From: Chara braunii
Lineage: Eukaryota; Streptophyta; Charophyceae; Charales; Characeae
DNA: 29,251 bases
Assembly (NCBI GenBank): GCA_003427395.1
Contig: BFEA01000407.1
Span: 1,364,646-1,393,896, forward strand
Direction of reading: 5' to 3'
Part shown: positions 27,553-29,251 of the stretch, in pieces
How the letters are laid out: the number at the start of each line of letters is the position of its first letter
How positions within the stretch are numbered: the first letter of the stretch is position 1
Notes under the pieces: generated by a model
Seen by the model: the letters and a program-made list of their open reading frames with translations, nothing else
Told to the model about the DNA's origin: nothing
Database searches by the model: none
Translations under genes and position numbers: made by a program

Positions 27553-28957
27553 ACTTTAAATCAAACTTATTTTCTGTTATTTCCAAAAGCGAGGGCGGAT
27601 ACCCTTGTAAGGGTATTCGCACCGACAATGTATCACATACCTTTTATAGGTACCACTGCGACACCACGCCCCGATCCTCCTACCCCGGAGCCTTCCGTGC
27701 CCACACCATCTCCTACTATCACCGTCACCTCGCTCGGGCAGTTCGCTCACTTCATCCGACAAGATGACGCCACGTTCTTTACGGTGAACGTTACCGATCT
27801 CTTGCATTATGATCCACCCTGTACCAACGCCAAGCTCATCCCTTTGGAGCAAGATCCTCCTTCTATCTTCATGGCTCTCATCTCTATTTCTCTCCCTCCA
27901 CTGTGCGTCGAGTCCACCCTATACAGTCGACCAGGAGCCCGCAATTTGTGACCTTATTCGAGAGTACCACGACGTTTGCCCATCGTCATTCTTATACGTC
28001 GGCATCCCACCGATGCGCGACGTCGAGCACTCCATCCAGCTTGTGCCTAACTATCGTGTTCACCACAGACACCTTACAAACTCTCGATCCCCGAGCCCAC
28101 TAAACTCAAGCGTCAACTTAATAGCTCATGAGACTAGGTTTCATTAAACCCAGCAACTCCCCATGAGGTGCACCTATTCTCCTTGCTCTCAAAGCGGATG
28201 AAACTCTCCGTCTTTGCATCAATTATCGCGGTCGCAACCACTACACTGTTAAGAACAGCTACTCCATGCCTCGTTTCAACGAGTAGTTCGACTGCCTAGC
28301 AGGCAACAGCTTCCTAACGAAGATTGATATTCGTAACGGTTACCATCAAATCGGCGTCGCTGCAGCGGACCAACTGAAGACAACATTCCGATCGCGCTTC
28401 GGCCACTACGAGTTTCTAATGATGCCATGTGGCCTCACCAAAGCACCCGCTACCTTCCAGACGGTGATGAACGACATCTTCAAGGACATCCTGGAGCAAT
28501 ACGTTCTCGTCTACCTCAACGATATCCCGATCTACAATCGTACCCTTGAGGAGCATCCCAGATATCTACATGACGTTCTTGACATCTTGCGCGGACATGG
28601 CTTCTACGCTAAGTTGAGCAAGTGTCACTTTGCCCAGCGCAAAGTGGATTTCTTAGGACACTATGTGAAGGACCAGGGTCTCCGCATGGACGACTCGAAG
28701 ATCACTGCTATCGCGGACTGGAGTAACCCCAAGTCCGTCAAAAAGCTTCACAGTTGTTTTGGGCTTACGAGTTATTATAGTAATTCATCAGAGCTTACGC
28801 CTCCTACTCGCATGTCCTAACCTCTACCCTCCTTCGGAAAAACCAGCTATGGGTTTGGACACGCTTCCACCAAAACACCTTCCGTGCCCTCAAGAAGGTG
28901 GTGACATGTGCACCGGTTATCCACCTACCCGATTTTGATCGCCCTTTTACCGTGTGT
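27553..28957 (+). pseudogene. pol: Ty3/gypsy pol relic (RT and start of RNase H)
   Basis: A clear Ty3/gypsy polymerase relic, which in life would copy element RNA to DNA. The order is: a pre-RT linker (TSLGQFAHFIRQDD, from ATG 27628 or the upstream open codons), REYHDVCP and DVEHSIQLVPNY, GFIKPSNSP, KADETLRLCINYRG, motif A KIDIRNGYHQIGV with its Asp at 28326-28328, FLMMPCGLTKAPATFQ, the YxDD box, FYAKLSKCHFAQRKVDFLGH, and the start of the RNase H region (FRALKKVVTCAPVIHLPDFD). Damage: frameshifts near 27880-27930, 28070, 28125 and 28778; TGA 28164-28166; TAG 28284-28286; and the YxDD box reads YLND (Asn codon 28518-28520), losing a catalytic Asp. Homology ends at about 28954. Protease, most of RNase H and integrase are absent. 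It cannot be functional. Confidence 0.95.
27599..27616. repeat. Hairpin at start of pol frame
   Basis: Perfect 8-bp arms ATACCCTT and AAGGGTAT with a 2-nt loop, 12 bp upstream of ATG 27628 and inside the open frame. It has no U-run, so it is not a terminator. Confidence 0.8.
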
Positions 28958-28962
28958 CCAAA

Positions 28963-29064
28963 ACCACGTTCAACGGGGGTTTCTAGTTGAATGGTTCAAC
29001 TCCCGTTGAACTCCGTTTCAACTCCGCGTTATACCCTGTTACAACGTGGTTCAACTCGGCTTGC
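28963..29064. repeat. Palindromic TTCAAC cluster
   Basis: Nested inverted repeats: ACCACGTT (28963-28970) with AACGTGGT (29043-29050); GTTCAACGGG (28968-28977) with CCCGTTGAAC (29002-29011), a perfect 10 bp; and AGTTGAA (28985-28991) with TTCAACT (28995-29001). TTCAACTC or TTCAACTCC recurs at 28995, 29018 and 29050. It replaces the expected RNase H sequence directly after about 28957. Confidence 0.85.
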
Positions 29065-29099
29065 GGATATGTTTTTTGTAGGCAAAACATGAGTAAAAG

Positions 29100-29166
29100 A
29101 AATATAAAAAAATATGAAGGTGTAGATTTTTTTGCTCTCTACATCCCCATATTTTTATTTCTATTT
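29100..29166. repeat. AT-rich imperfect inverted repeat
   Basis: Left arm 29100-29126 (AAATATAAAA to GGTGTAGA) and right arm 29138-29166 (TCTACATCCCC to CTATTT) pair over about 27 bp with a few mismatches and a short indel; the loop is 11 nt. It could be a foldback or MITE-like remnant. Confidence 0.65.
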
Positions 29167-29226
29167 GTTTAGCATATAAATTATTTTTTAAAAATCAAAA
29201 ACAAAACCAGACTCAAAATACATAGA

Positions 29227-29247
29227 TTTTTTTTTTTTTTTTTTTTT
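29227..29247. repeat. poly(T) tract at window end
   Basis: Twenty-one T residues, then CTTT at the window edge. It could be the tail of a retroposon inserted on the minus strand just beyond the window; that cannot be seen here. Confidence 0.9.
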
Positions 29248-29251
29248 CTTT

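Noticed and set aside
27599-27616. Rho-independent terminator
   Set aside because: The hairpin has no following T-run and the sequence is eukaryotic; it lies within the open pol frame.
1-29251. tRNA, rRNA or other structured RNA genes
   Set aside because: I looked for tRNA T-arm and A-box signals and conserved rRNA stretches by eye and found none convincing. A covariance-model scan would settle this.

Overview
This looks like repeat-rich nuclear DNA of a eukaryote. No intact gene could be supported. About one third is a 70-bp satellite. The rest is microsatellites, palindromic repeats and decayed retroelement coding. The only clearly recognised protein is the reverse transcriptase/RNase H part of a Ty3/gypsy (Metaviridae-type) retrotransposon at 27.6-29.0 kb, broken by frameshifts, stops and a changed catalytic residue. 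A second, less familiar retroelement-like protein family (helical domain followed by a CCHC zinc knuckle) occurs in three diverged pieces, at 3.7-4.3, 17.3-18.7 and 19.2-20.5 kb. The plant-type Ty3 pol, the very large satellites and the decay suggest a large plant or charophyte-algal genome. Chara-like algae are my guess from general impression; nothing here proves it.

Layout. 1-790: 53-bp minisatellite, then a (TC)n run. 950-4547: unique-looking DNA with a coding-like but broken stretch (1.7-2.5 kb) and gag-like copy 1 (3.68-4.27 kb). 4548-5780: 70-bp satellite array 1. 5781-7745: spacer holding a mosaic of short modules and two large inverted repeats, one with perfect 38-bp arms. 7745-14222: array 2, opposite in orientation to array 1. 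14223-14636: AT-rich interruption. 14637-16711: array 3, same orientation as array 2. The three arrays total roughly 140 units, about 9.8 kb.

16.7-20.6 kb holds two adjacent broken gag-like genes on the + strand. From 20.6 to 27.5 kb there is no credible gene. This stretch is dense in small perfect hairpins whose arms differ from copy to copy, in short dispersed repeats set inside such arms, and in LTR-like direct repeats with TATA boxes. 27.55-28.96 kb is the Ty3 pol relic. Its RNase H homology stops abruptly at a cluster of palindromic TTCAAC motifs, followed by AT-rich DNA and a poly(T) tract.

Nothing here forms a working pathway. The observations most worth following are: the inverted satellite arrays that share one truncated-unit breakpoint; the hinge palindromes between them; the repeat families whose stem arms change while complementarity is kept; and the gag-like family with a CxxC-x16-HCxxH finger, a helical domain and a CCHC knuckle followed by a conserved tail.
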